Below are positions 32,876 through 40,641 of a stretch of DNA of 64,000 bases, one piece after another. How positions within the stretch are numbered: the first letter of the stretch is position 1; the number at the start of each line of letters is the position of its first letter. The notes beneath the pieces were generated by a model. It made no database searches and was not told where the DNA came from. It was given only the letters and a program-made list of their open reading frames with translations. A program made the translations under genes and the position numbers. This DNA comes from a virus: the IMG/VR virus record IMGVR_UViG_3300034104_005687, positions 124,001 to 188,000 of that record; one strand, given 5' to 3'.

Positions 32876-33638
32876 ACTGTGGTAGGTCTTTGCGGGTACC
32901 TTTGGCAGTCCAGATCACACTGCCGGGTCGCATGTCCCAGTCAATCATGCTGATGGGCAAATTGCCACTTGCATAACCTGGCACAATTTGGTCCAGTATG
33001 TCTTGGTCCAGGCCCCAGTAAATTTTGTCAGCAGCCAAGTTGTGTTGTAGTTGTTGAGCATAATGATTCAAAAACTCACTGCTGCGACCTTGTGCATTCA
33101 CATACATACCCCCGGCCAATATGCGAGCCTTGGCACCAGTGATCTTGTGCAGATAAAAATCGCAATCACGACTCAATCTAGGAATAGTGCCGCGCACCAA
33201 AGCGTCTACATCCATGCTCATAAATGATGCAGTCCCGGCCAATTCTGCCAGCCTGATAAATCTTGCACATGCATAGTAGGTCTTTTGCATGCGATGATGT
33301 AGATTGGTATCATGTCCTTTTTTCATGGCGCTGTGAGTGCGTTGTAGCTGTGATTGACTCACAGGATCAGCAACAGGCCTGGCCCACTGTGCCGCAGCCG
33401 CATCAAACAACGATGCACTCACGTGTTCATGGCTCACACTGACACCTGGTTGCGCGGCACAATAATCTAGTTGATCCGGCCGCGGATTGAAAATGTGCAG
33501 GTGCAAGTGATCGGGCGAGTTGGCCTGGATGCTGTTGATCAGTTCACGAGCAAACTGATCAAAATAGTCACGATCGCAGGCTGAATAAATGAAAAAGTCA
33601 CACGGTGCTCGGCTACCGTGCATTTGTGGTAATATCAT
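32844..33638 (-). CDS. Putative glycosyltransferase, GT-A-like
   Basis: A 264-residue protein with DFFIYSACDRDYFDQF at the start, a DxD in SFMSMDVDALVRG (Asp143, Asp145) and KIYWGLDQDILDQI near the C-terminus, where GT8-type enzymes carry acceptor residues. Late element 6 bases upstream of the ATG (33645-33650). It converges on the GT-B-like gene with a 32-base tail overlap and diverges from the next one. Confidence 0.72.
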   Translation of the reverse strand: MILPQMHGSRAPCDFFIYSACDRDYFDQFARELINSIQANSPDHLHLHIFNPRPDQLDYCAAQPGVSVSHEHVSASLFDAAAAQWARPVADPVSQSQLQRTHSAMKKGHDTNLHHRMQKTYYACARFIRLAELAGTASFMSMDVDALVRGTIPRLSRDCDFYLHKITGAKARILAGGMYVNAQGRSSEFLNHYAQQLQHNLAADKIYWGLDQDILDQIVPGYASGNLPISMIDWDMRPGSVIWTAKGTRKDLPQFMAEKRRYSV

Positions 33639-33644
33639 AGCAGG

Positions 33645-33662
33645 TATTTAACAGCGTAAATA
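33645..33662. promoter_or_regulatory. Symmetric divergent late promoters, leaderless spacing both ways
   Basis: TAAATA on the minus strand (33645-33650) and on the plus strand (33657-33662) flank a 6-base centre. Each ends exactly 6 bases before its ATG (33638 minus, 33669 plus). Confidence 0.6.
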
Positions 33663-33668
33663 TCCTGT

Positions 33669-34517
33669 ATGAAAATTGCTTATTTTCCCGAACAAGTTGC
33701 ACTCAATGGCGCACCTGTGATGGAAGCAGTGTTGGACTGTTTGCAGGCTGCTGGACATCAAACTCAAGAAAACTCACTGAACTCAGACGCCGCGGTGATA
33801 TGGTCAGTGTTGTGGCACGGACGCATGGCCCCAAATCAAGCAGTGTATCATCACTACAGAGCACAGAACCGGCCAGTGATCATTGTGGAAGTGGGTGCAC
33901 TGTATCGTGGCAACACCTGGAAGATAGCTGTGAACAATGTCACTGCTGAAGGTTACTACGGGCACACTGACAATCTGGACTGGGACCGTCCTCACAAATT
34001 AGGCATCAGCTTGGCCACACAAACTCAGCCTGCTGAACACATTGTGATAGCTTTGCAACACACTCACAGTCATCAAGTGGCTGCTGTGCCCAACATGACA
34101 CAATGGATACAAAACACTGTGGCCACACTGCGAAACCATACAGACCGGCCCATTGTAGTAAGGCCACACCCAAGATGTCGTACAGCGTTGCCACCGTTGC
34201 CCAACAATGTCACTGTGCAACAACCACAACGGGTGATCAACACCTATGACAGTTACAATCTGCACTATAATTGCCATGCTGTGGTCAACTACAATTCAGG
34301 GCCAGGAATTCAAGCCGCCATTGCTGGCGTTCGTCCTGTGGTTGATGTCAGCAGTTTGGCACATCCTGTGGGCGTAGACGTTGCACAAATTGAGCAGCCT
34401 TATGTGACAGACCGAGATCTATGGCTTACTCAGATTTGTCACACAGAATACACAGTGGATGAAATAAAAAAAGGATCATGGCTATCAAGAATCGCCCCAT
34501 CATTACAGGCCCCATAG
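33669..34517 (+). CDS. Capsule-type (GT-B-like) glycosyltransferase (2)
   Basis: A 282-residue paralogue of 31964-32875. It shares an N-terminal MKIAYFPEQ strand, a EHIVIALQ strand opening the second half, RPIVVRPHPR (His-Pro motif) and YNSGPGIQAAIAGVRPVV near the C-terminus. Divergence is high, so the two may use different sugars. The 3' end overlaps the next gene by 40 bases. Confidence 0.72.
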   Translation: MKIAYFPEQVALNGAPVMEAVLDCLQAAGHQTQENSLNSDAAVIWSVLWHGRMAPNQAVYHHYRAQNRPVIIVEVGALYRGNTWKIAVNNVTAEGYYGHTDNLDWDRPHKLGISLATQTQPAEHIVIALQHTHSHQVAAVPNMTQWIQNTVATLRNHTDRPIVVRPHPRCRTALPPLPNNVTVQQPQRVINTYDSYNLHYNCHAVVNYNSGPGIQAAIAGVRPVVDVSSLAHPVGVDVAQIEQPYVTDRDLWLTQICHTEYTVDEIKKGSWLSRIAPSLQAP

Positions 34518-35215
34518 ACTGTGCCTGTGTAATACACAGCAACGGCTATGACTGGACCTATGTTGACCGACTGTACAACATGTTGAGTCGTCAAATCACT
34601 GCTGGCATACGTTTTCATGTGTACACTGAAGCAGACCGATACGTTCCGCCACACATGATCAAGCACTGTCTTGAAGAATGGCCCGAAGTCAGAGGTCCCA
34701 AACGGTCTTGGTGGTACAAGATGCAGTTGTTCAATCCTGCACACTTTGGCGGAAATCTGCTGTATTTGGATCTGGACGTGGTAGTGTTCAACAGCCTTGA
34801 TTGGGTCACAGCATCCAACCCAGATTATTTTTGGACCATACGAGATTTCAGATATCTACAGCATACCTGTAGTTCCATGAATTCCAGCATGATGTGGTGG
34901 AATGTTGGTCAATATGCCTGGGTATGGGACCAGTTCTGCCTGGAATCTCGCGACACAGTGATACGGCGACACCATGGCGACCAAGACTACATCAACAGTG
35001 TGATCACACCAAAGCACAAACGTTTTTGGCCAGATCAGCATTTTCAAAGTTGGCGTTGGCAATGCCAAGAAGGCGGATACGATTTCCCGCGACGTCGACA
35101 TCGTGCTCCTGGTGCCGCGGCACACGTTGATCCTGATGCTAGTGTGATAGTATTTCACGGTCAACCAAAACCGCACCAAATCAATGATCCTATAGTGCAG
35201 GCACACTGGTGTTGA
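34478..35215 (+). CDS. Glycosyltransferase-like protein, GT-A fold (paralogue B)
   Basis: A 245-residue paralogue of the minus-strand protein at 29441-30082: KMQLFNPAHFGG, then LLYLDLDVVVFNSLDW (DxD Asp98, Asp100), and a C-terminal INDPIVQAHWC matching PLVQQHWV. A basic patch (FPRRRHR) precedes the end. Strong AAAAAAGGATC ribosome binding site inside the previous gene. Last gene of the island; the next promoter begins inside its stop region. Confidence 0.8.
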   Translation: MAIKNRPIITGPIDCACVIHSNGYDWTYVDRLYNMLSRQITAGIRFHVYTEADRYVPPHMIKHCLEEWPEVRGPKRSWWYKMQLFNPAHFGGNLLYLDLDVVVFNSLDWVTASNPDYFWTIRDFRYLQHTCSSMNSSMMWWNVGQYAWVWDQFCLESRDTVIRRHHGDQDYINSVITPKHKRFWPDQHFQSWRWQCQEGGYDFPRRRHRAPGAAAHVDPDASVIVFHGQPKPHQINDPIVQAHWC

Positions 35216-35240
35216 CAAATTAATCCCAATTTGCTATAAT
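35212..35240 (+). promoter_or_regulatory. Sigma70 promoter P1 of the small-gene array
   Basis: TTGACA (35212-35217), 17 bases, TATAAT (35235-35240). The spacer ends TCCCAATTTGC, shared with P3-P5. A GGAGCCACC ribosome binding site follows. Confidence 0.85.
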
Positions 35241-35266
35241 AACAACATAGCAACAAAGGAGCCACC

Positions 35267-35470
35267 ATGAGCTACATCGTTTTCAAGCACAACAAAGAAT
35301 ACGGTCCACGCAAGGGATTGGAAGGTCCGTTTCACTACCCAAATGGTGCTGTACTGTACTATGATCCACGAGAAGGACAGTACTACGATCCTACTACCGA
35401 CTTCTATGTGCCGCACGACGAGGTTGCAGAACTGCAAAACAGCATCTTTGCCTTGTTGTCTAAACATTAA
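35267..35470 (+). CDS. Small early protein, unknown
   Basis: The 67-residue protein is rich in Tyr and Pro (HYPNGAVLYYDPREGQYYDP). Driven by promoter P1 with a strong AAAGGAGCC site. No domain recognised. Followed by an 8-base-pair hairpin. Such small early phage proteins often target host functions, but nothing here shows it. Confidence 0.65.
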   Translation: MSYIVFKHNKEYGPRKGLEGPFHYPNGAVLYYDPREGQYYDPTTDFYVPHDEVAELQNSIFALLSKH

Positions 35471-35476
35471 GCAAAA

Positions 35477-35498
35477 AGTGTGGCTTTTTTGCCACACT
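35477..35498 (+). terminator. Hairpin after small early gene
   Basis: AGTGTGGC (35477-35484) pairs with GCCACACT (35491-35498) around a T6 loop. There is no T run after the stem, so it may be an mRNA-stabilising or processing hairpin instead of a true terminator. Confidence 0.4.
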
Positions 35499-35506
35499 GT
35501 GCCCAG

Positions 35507-35535
35507 TTGACCGAATATTCCCATTTTGCTATAAT
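35507..35535 (+). promoter_or_regulatory. Sigma70 promoter P2 of the small-gene array
   Basis: TTGACC (35507-35512), 17 bases, TATAAT (35530-35535). The spacer has one change (CATTTTGC) relative to the other copies. Confidence 0.82.
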
Positions 35536-35564
35536 ATAGCATAGAGAAACAAAAAGGAGCCAAA

Positions 35565-35798
35565 ATGATACATCAAAATATACAAAAACTCATTAACGAT
35601 TATCAAGAGATTCTGGACCGAGATCCCATGGATCAGTCAGAAGATACTCCCAGTATTCTGACTAAATTTGCCCAAGCCTTGGCTCAAGAACTAGGCGAAA
35701 TTGTGGTAGCGAGTCCTTACATGGAAGGTACCCGCATGTACTTTGACGAGAAGATTGCTCGTTACGAAATCAAGAAGAGCGTGGGCCTTGCGGAATAA
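35565..35798 (+). CDS. Small early protein, unknown
   Basis: The 77-residue protein begins MIHQNIQKLINDYQEILDRDP and contains ALAQELGEIVVASPYMEGTRM; it is mostly helical and acidic with no cysteine. Driven by P2 with AAAAAGGAGCC. The ~140 bases after it hold no gene; they contain short palindromes (AAGTAGTACTT, ACTAGTACT) of unknown meaning before P3. Confidence 0.65.
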   Translation: MIHQNIQKLINDYQEILDRDPMDQSEDTPSILTKFAQALAQELGEIVVASPYMEGTRMYFDEKIARYEIKKSVGLAE

Positions 35799-35941
35799 CC
35801 GGGCTAAAAGTAGTACTTGAGTTTGCAGTTTTACCCCCTAAAACTAGTACTAAAGTACACATTTTTCACTTCAAGGGCGTTTAATTTCCCTAGATGTTGC
35901 ACAAACGCATCAAAGCACACAAAAACAGCTTAAAACCGCGG

Positions 35942-35970
35942 TTGACCAAATATTCCCAATTTGCTATAAT
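35942..35970 (+). promoter_or_regulatory. Sigma70 promoter P3 of the small-gene array
   Basis: TTGACC (35942-35947), 17 bases, TATAAT (35965-35970). The region from -35 to the ribosome binding site is almost the same as P2. Confidence 0.85.
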
Positions 35971-35999
35971 ATAGCATAGAGAAACAAAAAGGAACAGTC

Positions 36000-36179
36000 A
36001 TGCAAAGATCCACAGCAATGGCCCAACTTGACAAAGAGTGTAAGTTTTTGGGCATGGAATTTTTTGAACTGATCAAAGACATTCAGATCAACGGCCGCAT
36101 GGTCTATAGCCAAAAGACTGTAGAAGCTTACCACAAATACATGGAAATTTACGCCATGGCCGCACAGATTGACCAATAA
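36000..36179 (+). CDS. 59-residue small early protein, unknown
   Basis: The ORF begins at ATG 36000, just after P3 and an AAAAAGGAACAG ribosome binding site, and ends at TAA 36177-36179, inside the -35/spacer of P4. The protein is mostly helical (QLDKECKFLGMEFFELIKDI, KTVEAYHKYMEIYAMAAQI) with no recognised domain. Confidence 0.6.
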   Translation: MQRSTAMAQLDKECKFLGMEFFELIKDIQINGRMVYSQKTVEAYHKYMEIYAMAAQIDQ

Positions 36180-36197
36180 TTCCCAATTTGTTATAAT
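36169..36197 (+). promoter_or_regulatory. Sigma70 promoter P4 of the small-gene array
   Basis: TTGACC (36169-36174), 17 bases, TATAAT (36192-36197). The -35 encodes the last residues of the upstream protein. Confidence 0.82.
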
Positions 36198-36225
36198 ACT
36201 TGTATAGTAACTAAAAGGAGCCAAC

Positions 36226-36621
36226 ATGCAGAACTGGACCGACAAGATCATTCATTGGAATCAACTGCCTGGAACAGAAGTCAAACGACTGCTGGCTACC
36301 TGGGGAATGACTCCTGAGCAGATTGCCAAGTATGACAAGAAGCATGGGTTTGCAAACTCTGCCTCCAAAGCTCAAGTGCCTGTGACAGCAGAAAAGGCTG
36401 TGAAACCCACACCAAAGCCTGCGGTTAAAAAGACAGTGGCCAAATCCACAGCCCGTCAAAAGCACACTGGCGCCGACGGTGCAATCAAGTTTGTAGAGCA
36501 TCGCAATCTCTACGTGGGGTTCTTTGGTGGTAAGGTGGTAGTAACCAAACGCACCGTAGATGCTTGTCGTGCCGTGTTGCTGGAACAGTTTGGAATCGAC
36601 GGTGTCAAGGTTGACGCTTAA
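36226..36621 (+). CDS. Small early protein with Lys/Pro/Ala linker, unknown
   Basis: A 131-residue two-part protein: an N-terminal helical segment (WTDKIIHWNQLPGTEVKRLL, MTPEQIAKYDKK), a Lys/Pro/Ala-rich linker (~50-80), and a C-terminal small domain (GAIKFVEHRNLYVGFFGGKV). Its C-terminus encodes the -35 of P5 (GTTGACG). The basic linker suggests nucleic acid binding; no family recognised. Confidence 0.65.
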   Translation: MQNWTDKIIHWNQLPGTEVKRLLATWGMTPEQIAKYDKKHGFANSASKAQVPVTAEKAVKPTPKPAVKKTVAKSTARQKHTGADGAIKFVEHRNLYVGFFGGKVVVTKRTVDACRAVLLEQFGIDGVKVDA

Positions 36622-36639
36622 TTCCCAATTTGCTATAAT
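36611..36639 (+). promoter_or_regulatory. Sigma70 promoter P5 of the small-gene array
   Basis: TTGACG (36611-36616), 17 bases, TATAAT (36634-36639), with the shared TTCCCAATTTGC spacer end. It drives the AAA ATPase. Confidence 0.82.
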
Positions 36640-36670
36640 ATAATTTTAACGCACACTAAAGGAGCCAACC

Positions 36671-37690
36671 ATGAGTGCAATTCGCGTAGTAAACGGTACC
36701 TACCGTAACAAACCCGTCCGTAATCAAGAATTCTTTCTTGTGAGCGGTTTCCAATCCGGTGCCAAAGGTAACTATGTTACTGTTAAAAACAACGGCGCTT
36801 TCCCGAACTGCCCTGAAACGATTCGTATCAGTGTAGACAACATCTCTGATATTGAGTATACTAACGGCATGACTACAGAAAAACCCGCAGAGCCAATCCT
36901 GTCCCGTGCAACAGAAACTGATGAGCAAGCCATGGATCGTATCCGTGAGCGTTTTGACATCCTGCACGAAATGACCAAAGCCACTGTCAGCGGCGACATC
37001 CGTGCCATGATTGTGAGCGGCCCTCCTGGCGTGGGCAAGAGCTTTGGCGTTGAGCAAGAAATTGACAAGGCCACAATGTTCGACAAGCTGGCAGGCAAGC
37101 GACTGCGAGCCGAAGTTGTCAAAGGCAGTGCTACTCCTATCGGCCTGTATCAGACACTGTACAAGTACTCAGACGAGAATTGTGTTGTGGTGTTTGACGA
37201 CTGCGACAGCATTTTGCTGGATGACGTAGCTCTTAACTTGCTCAAGGGTGCTCTGGACTCAGGCAAGAAGCGCAAGATTTCCTGGTTGAGTGAATCCAGC
37301 AGCCTGCGTCGCGAAGGCATCCCGGACAGTTTTGAATTCAAAGGCAGTGCCATCTTTATCACCAACTTGAAGTTTGACAAGATGAAATCGCAGAAACTGC
37401 GGGACCACTTGGATGCATTGCAAAGCCGATGCCACTACTTGGACTTGACCTTGGACACCATGCGTGACAAGATCTTGCGTATCAAGCAAATTGCCAAAGA
37501 CGGCGTGTTGTTTGCGGACTACGACTTTGCACCCGAAGTGCAAGACGAGATCATTGACTTTATGAATGTGAATCAGGATCGACTGCGTGAAATGAGCTTG
37601 CGTATGGCAATCAAGATTGCAGACTTGCGCAAGATGAGTATGCTGAACTGGAAGCGGTTGGCAGAGACTACTTGCATGAAGAGTGCCTAA
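36671..37690 (+). CDS. AAA-family ATPase, unknown role
   Basis: A 339-residue protein. An N-terminal ~65-residue beta-rich domain (KPVRNQEFFLVSGFQSG, GNYVTVKNNG) is followed by an AAA core: Walker A GPPGVGKS (117-124), Walker B CVVVFDDCDS (Asp176-Asp177), a sensor-like IFITNLKF and a C-terminal lid. It is not the gp44 clamp loader by context, and no SRC motif is seen. Probably remodels DNA or protein complexes early in infection. Its TAA overlaps the next ATG. Confidence 0.8.
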   Translation: MSAIRVVNGTYRNKPVRNQEFFLVSGFQSGAKGNYVTVKNNGAFPNCPETIRISVDNISDIEYTNGMTTEKPAEPILSRATETDEQAMDRIRERFDILHEMTKATVSGDIRAMIVSGPPGVGKSFGVEQEIDKATMFDKLAGKRLRAEVVKGSATPIGLYQTLYKYSDENCVVVFDDCDSILLDDVALNLLKGALDSGKKRKISWLSESSSLRREGIPDSFEFKGSAIFITNLKFDKMKSQKLRDHLDALQSRCHYLDLTLDTMRDKILRIKQIAKDGVLFADYDFAPEVQDEIIDFMNVNQDRLREMSLRMAIKIADLRKMSMLNWKRLAETTCMKSA

Positions 37691-37797
37691 TGAGCAGTGA
37701 CAAGGCCTTCTATGGAACCATACTTGCCATGATGGCCTTGTTGTTTGGACATCCTGTTGTGGCTTTGTTTATTTTTTTGATTGCGGTGGTGTTATGA
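37690..37797 (+). CDS. 35-residue membrane peptide
   Basis: A short ORF overlapping the ATPase stop (TAATG) and the next start (ATGA). After a short hydrophilic start it is almost wholly hydrophobic (ILAMMALLFGHPVVALFIFL), so one transmembrane helix is expected. Unknown function. Confidence 0.5.
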   Translation: MSSDKAFYGTILAMMALLFGHPVVALFIFLIAVVL

Positions 37798-37946
37798 GCG
37801 TATGGGTCATTTTGAATATTTTTCTTGCATGGCTCATGCTGAAATGGGCCAAGCGTGATTTTGAAGCTGGGCACAATGGCCTGGGTTGGACCAGCATTGT
37901 GTTTAGTGCCTGGAATGCCGCAGCCGCGGCCAATGCAATTTTTTAA
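37794..37946 (+). CDS. 50-residue membrane-associated peptide
   Basis: Starts in an ATGA overlap at 37794. The N-terminal VWVILNIFLAWLMLKW segment is a likely membrane helix, followed by KRDFEAGHNG and a second, weaker apolar stretch. Unknown function. Confidence 0.5.
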   Translation: MSVWVILNIFLAWLMLKWAKRDFEAGHNGLGWTSIVFSAWNAAAAANAIF

Positions 37947-37955
37947 GGAATATAC

Positions 37956-38084
37956 ATGACAGTAAAATACATTGCTAATCGTGCAGGTGATATTACACTG
38001 CCTTGGGAACCAGGTCTGTTGGAATGGTTGATTGCAAGGTACCCGCACTCAGGATATGAAATAAAGGAATTGACAAATGTTTGA
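37956..38084 (+). CDS. 42-residue small protein, unknown
   Basis: ATG at 37956 preceded by AAGGAATATAC. It contains ITLPWEPGLLEWLIARYPHSG and ends in TNV; the 3' end overlaps the next small ORF by 8 bases. No recognised domain. Confidence 0.45.
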   Translation: MTVKYIANRAGDITLPWEPGLLEWLIARYPHSGYEIKELTNV

Positions 38085-38178
38085 AATTTGGGATGGCGAT
38101 TTGTTTTTGTTTGTCGTTGATACTCGGCACGAAGCAGACGAACAACAGCAACAGGGTTTTCGAGTGGTAGCAAAGTAG
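38077..38178 (+). CDS. 33-residue small protein, unknown
   Basis: ATG at 38077 with AAAGGAATTGACA upstream inside the previous ORF. The product is short and mixed (FEIWDGDLFLFVVDTRHEAD, then a Gln run). Low-confidence gene supported only by coupling and the ribosome binding site. Confidence 0.4.
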   Translation: MFEIWDGDLFLFVVDTRHEADEQQQQGFRVVAK

Positions 38179-38242
38179 ATGTAGTTTATTTTGTTTTCTT
38201 TTTTCCTGGGCATTACACGGTTGGCTCCGGCCCAGGCTTTAT

Positions 38243-38275
38243 AGTAGGTACCCCTAAAAAGGTACCTACTTTTTT
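38243..38275 (+). terminator. Rho-independent terminator after the small-gene operon
   Basis: A perfect 10-base-pair stem AGTAGGTACC / GGTACCTACT (38243-38252, 38261-38270), an 8-base loop and a T run to 38275. The T run merges into the TTGACT of the next promoter. Confidence 0.9.
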
Positions 38276-38302
38276 GACTTGATAGTCACAACAATATATA
38301 CT
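38274..38302 (+). promoter_or_regulatory. Sigma70-type promoter, leaderless spacing
   Basis: TTGACT (38274-38279), 17 bases, TATACT (38297-38302). The ATG at 38309 lies only 6 bases after the -10, so transcription should start at the start codon. Confidence 0.65.
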
Positions 38303-38308
38303 ACAGTT

Positions 38309-39175
38309 ATGAGCATTTTGTATATTGAGCTTGAAGATCTGACATTGCAATTTCATGTGTTGGCCACACCTGTAGCAGAGCTGTGGCAAGAGAGAATGAG
38401 TCAACGCCATGCTTGGCCCTTGGATCACCCTCGACGTTTCTACGGTTTTGACAGTGCCAAAACAGAAGCAGATCGTGCATTGACAGAAATTAATCGTTGT
38501 GTAACCATCATCAATCAGTACCAGCACATTGCAGACCGTGCATTGACAGATGTGCATGATCAAGACACCCTGAACTATCTGCACAATATCTTTGAACGAT
38601 ATCACGGCCTGTTGGATCAGCAGAACAGTGAATACTGGATGTCTGCTCCTGATTGGGTTCGGACCGCACTGGCTGATCTCAACTTGGCTGTACACCGATG
38701 TGAAACTGCTCAGTCTGCACCGACCCCTAGGCTGGTGTGTACCTGGTATGGACAACCCAAACAACACACCTTGCCTCTGACTGTACAACAACAATACGGT
38801 ACTGTGAACCCTCCCTGGGGTAGTGTGTGTTTGAACTATTGCGAAATAGGCAAGACTCTAGAAGATCTTGCCAGAGACAATGATCGCTACATTGGAGATG
38901 ATGCATTTCGTCCATTCTCGTACTACAGCAGTGACTTTGTGGTGAGATTTTTTGAATACGACACACCAGCACTTGACAAAACCCATGCAAGTATGCAACA
39001 ATACTACTCAACACACCGTGAGTTTTTTCACAATCGTGGGTTTGAATCTTTTGACAACACGCAACTACAACCATTGCGGTTTCCGGTGGCACAGCTGATA
39101 GAGACCATGCCACGAGATCAATTGTTGCAGGAAATAGCAGTCAGACAACAAGTGACAAATATACATATACAATGA
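38309..39175 (+). CDS. Unknown protein upstream of uvsW
   Basis: The 288-residue product starts at MSILYIELEDLTLQ. The frame is open to 38279, but that upstream part lies inside the promoter. Helical N-terminal half (DSAKTEADRALTEINRCVTIINQYQ; LHNIFERYHGLL) and a C-terminal part with PPWGSVCLNYCEIG and FFEYDTPALDKTHASM. No enzyme motif is recognised. ATGA overlap with uvsW. Confidence 0.7.
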   Translation: MSILYIELEDLTLQFHVLATPVAELWQERMSQRHAWPLDHPRRFYGFDSAKTEADRALTEINRCVTIINQYQHIADRALTDVHDQDTLNYLHNIFERYHGLLDQQNSEYWMSAPDWVRTALADLNLAVHRCETAQSAPTPRLVCTWYGQPKQHTLPLTVQQQYGTVNPPWGSVCLNYCEIGKTLEDLARDNDRYIGDDAFRPFSYYSSDFVVRFFEYDTPALDKTHASMQQYYSTHREFFHNRGFESFDNTQLQPLRFPVAQLIETMPRDQLLQEIAVRQQVTNIHIQ

Positions 39176-40641
39176 AATTAGCAACCATAGTAATCCGAGA
39201 CGAAGTCAATATCAAGATAGAGGGGCTAGATCTTGATGTGCGTAAAAAACTAGTGAACACATTCAAGTACGAAATACCCGGAGCACGGTATCAACCTGCT
39301 GTGAGACTGGGTCGGTGGGATGGCAAAGTGGCCTACTTTCAGTTGGGCGGCAGCAGTTATATCAATCTATTGCCCGAGATCATTCCCATCCTGGAGCAGT
39401 ACGACTACAACATTGAACTGGATGATCAGCGTGATTACTCCAACACATTTGAATTTGATGCCATGCAGGAACACACATTCCAGGACACAATGTGGCCTGT
39501 GGGGCATCCTATGGCAGGACAGCCTGTGATGTTGCGTGACTATCAGGTAGAGATTGTGAATAATTATCTACAGAACCCACAGTGTATTCAAGAAGTGGCC
39601 ACAGGTGCAGGCAAGACCCTGATGACAGCAGCTCTGAGTTGGAACGTGCAAAAATATGGCAGGTCCATCATTATTGTGCCCAACAAAGATCTTGTGCGGC
39701 AGACTGAAAAGGACTACATCAATCTAGGACTGGATGTGGGTGTGTATTTTGGCGATCGCAAAGAGCTGGGCAAGACGCATACCATTTGCACTTGGCAAAG
39801 TCTCAATGTGCTGATGAAAAACTCAGCCAGCGGTGCGGCAGACTTTACCATGCTGGACTTTATGGAAGGTGTGGTGTGTGTGATTGTGGACGAGGTACAC
39901 ATGGCCAAAGCAGATGCACTCAAAACCATGCTTACAGGTGTGATGTCGCGAGTGCCAATTCGTTGGGGACTCACGGGCACAGTGCCCAAAGAAAAGTTTG
40001 AAAGCCAAAGCCTGTTGGTGAGCCTGGGACCAGTTATCAGCAAGCTCAGTGCCAGTGAACTACAGGACCGTGGTGTGTTGGCACAGTGCCATGTGAACAT
40101 TGTACAACTGTTGGACCATGTGGAGTTCAGCAACTATCAAAGTGAGCTCAAATACTTGCTGGAGGAGAAGGGTAGGCTAGACGCCATGGCAGGGCTGATC
40201 CTGCAGATCAATGAAACTGGCAATACCTTGGTACTAGTAGACCGTGTGGCAGCAGGCACTGAGCTAGTAGCAAGGCTGGGTGACAAAGCGGTGTTTGTGA
40301 GTGGTGCAACCAAATCAAAAGACCGACAGGATGAATATGATCAAGTGGCCAACGCAACAGACAAAATCATTGTGGCCACATACGGAGTTGCAGCCGTGGG
40401 TATCAATATTCCTCGCATTTTTAATTTGGTGCTTGTTGAACCTGGTAAGAGCTTTGTACGTGTTATTCAAAGTATTGGGCGAGGTATTAGAAAAGCAGAG
40501 GACAAAGACCACGTACAAATCTGGGACGTGACAAGTACCTGCAAGTTTGCCAAGCGTCACTTGACCAAACGCAAACAGTTTTATCGAGATGCCAACTATC
40601 CGTTTACTGCGGAAAAATTAGACTGGATGAAAATAGCATGA
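39172..40641 (+). CDS. uvsW: Superfamily 2 helicase UvsW
   Basis: DNA/RNA helicase that unwinds R-loops and branched DNA and promotes the switch to recombination-dependent replication in T4. A 489-residue protein with the N-terminal UvsW DNA-binding region (RLGRWDGKVAYF), Q/motif I EVATGAGKTLM (Gly144-Thr149), DEVH box (Asp240-His243), GLTGT motif III and a C-terminal GRGIRKAEDK motif VI. T4 UvsW is 503 residues. Coupled by ATGA overlaps to both neighbours. Confidence 0.93.
   Translation: MKLATIVIRDEVNIKIEGLDLDVRKKLVNTFKYEIPGARYQPAVRLGRWDGKVAYFQLGGSSYINLLPEIIPILEQYDYNIELDDQRDYSNTFEFDAMQEHTFQDTMWPVGHPMAGQPVMLRDYQVEIVNNYLQNPQCIQEVATGAGKTLMTAALSWNVQKYGRSIIIVPNKDLVRQTEKDYINLGLDVGVYFGDRKELGKTHTICTWQSLNVLMKNSASGAADFTMLDFMEGVVCVIVDEVHMAKADALKTMLTGVMSRVPIRWGLTGTVPKEKFESQSLLVSLGPVISKLSASELQDRGVLAQCHVNIVQLLDHVEFSNYQSELKYLLEEKGRLDAMAGLILQINETGNTLVLVDRVAAGTELVARLGDKAVFVSGATKSKDRQDEYDQVANATDKIIVATYGVAAVGINIPRIFNLVLVEPGKSFVRVIQSIGRGIRKAEDKDHVQIWDVTSTCKFAKRHLTKRKQFYRDANYPFTAEKLDWMKIA

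Noticed and set aside
35799-35941. Possible small RNA or operator in the gap with AAGTAGTACTT and ACTAGTACT palindromes
   Set aside because: The palindromes are short, no promoter precedes them and no stable hairpin with a T run is formed.
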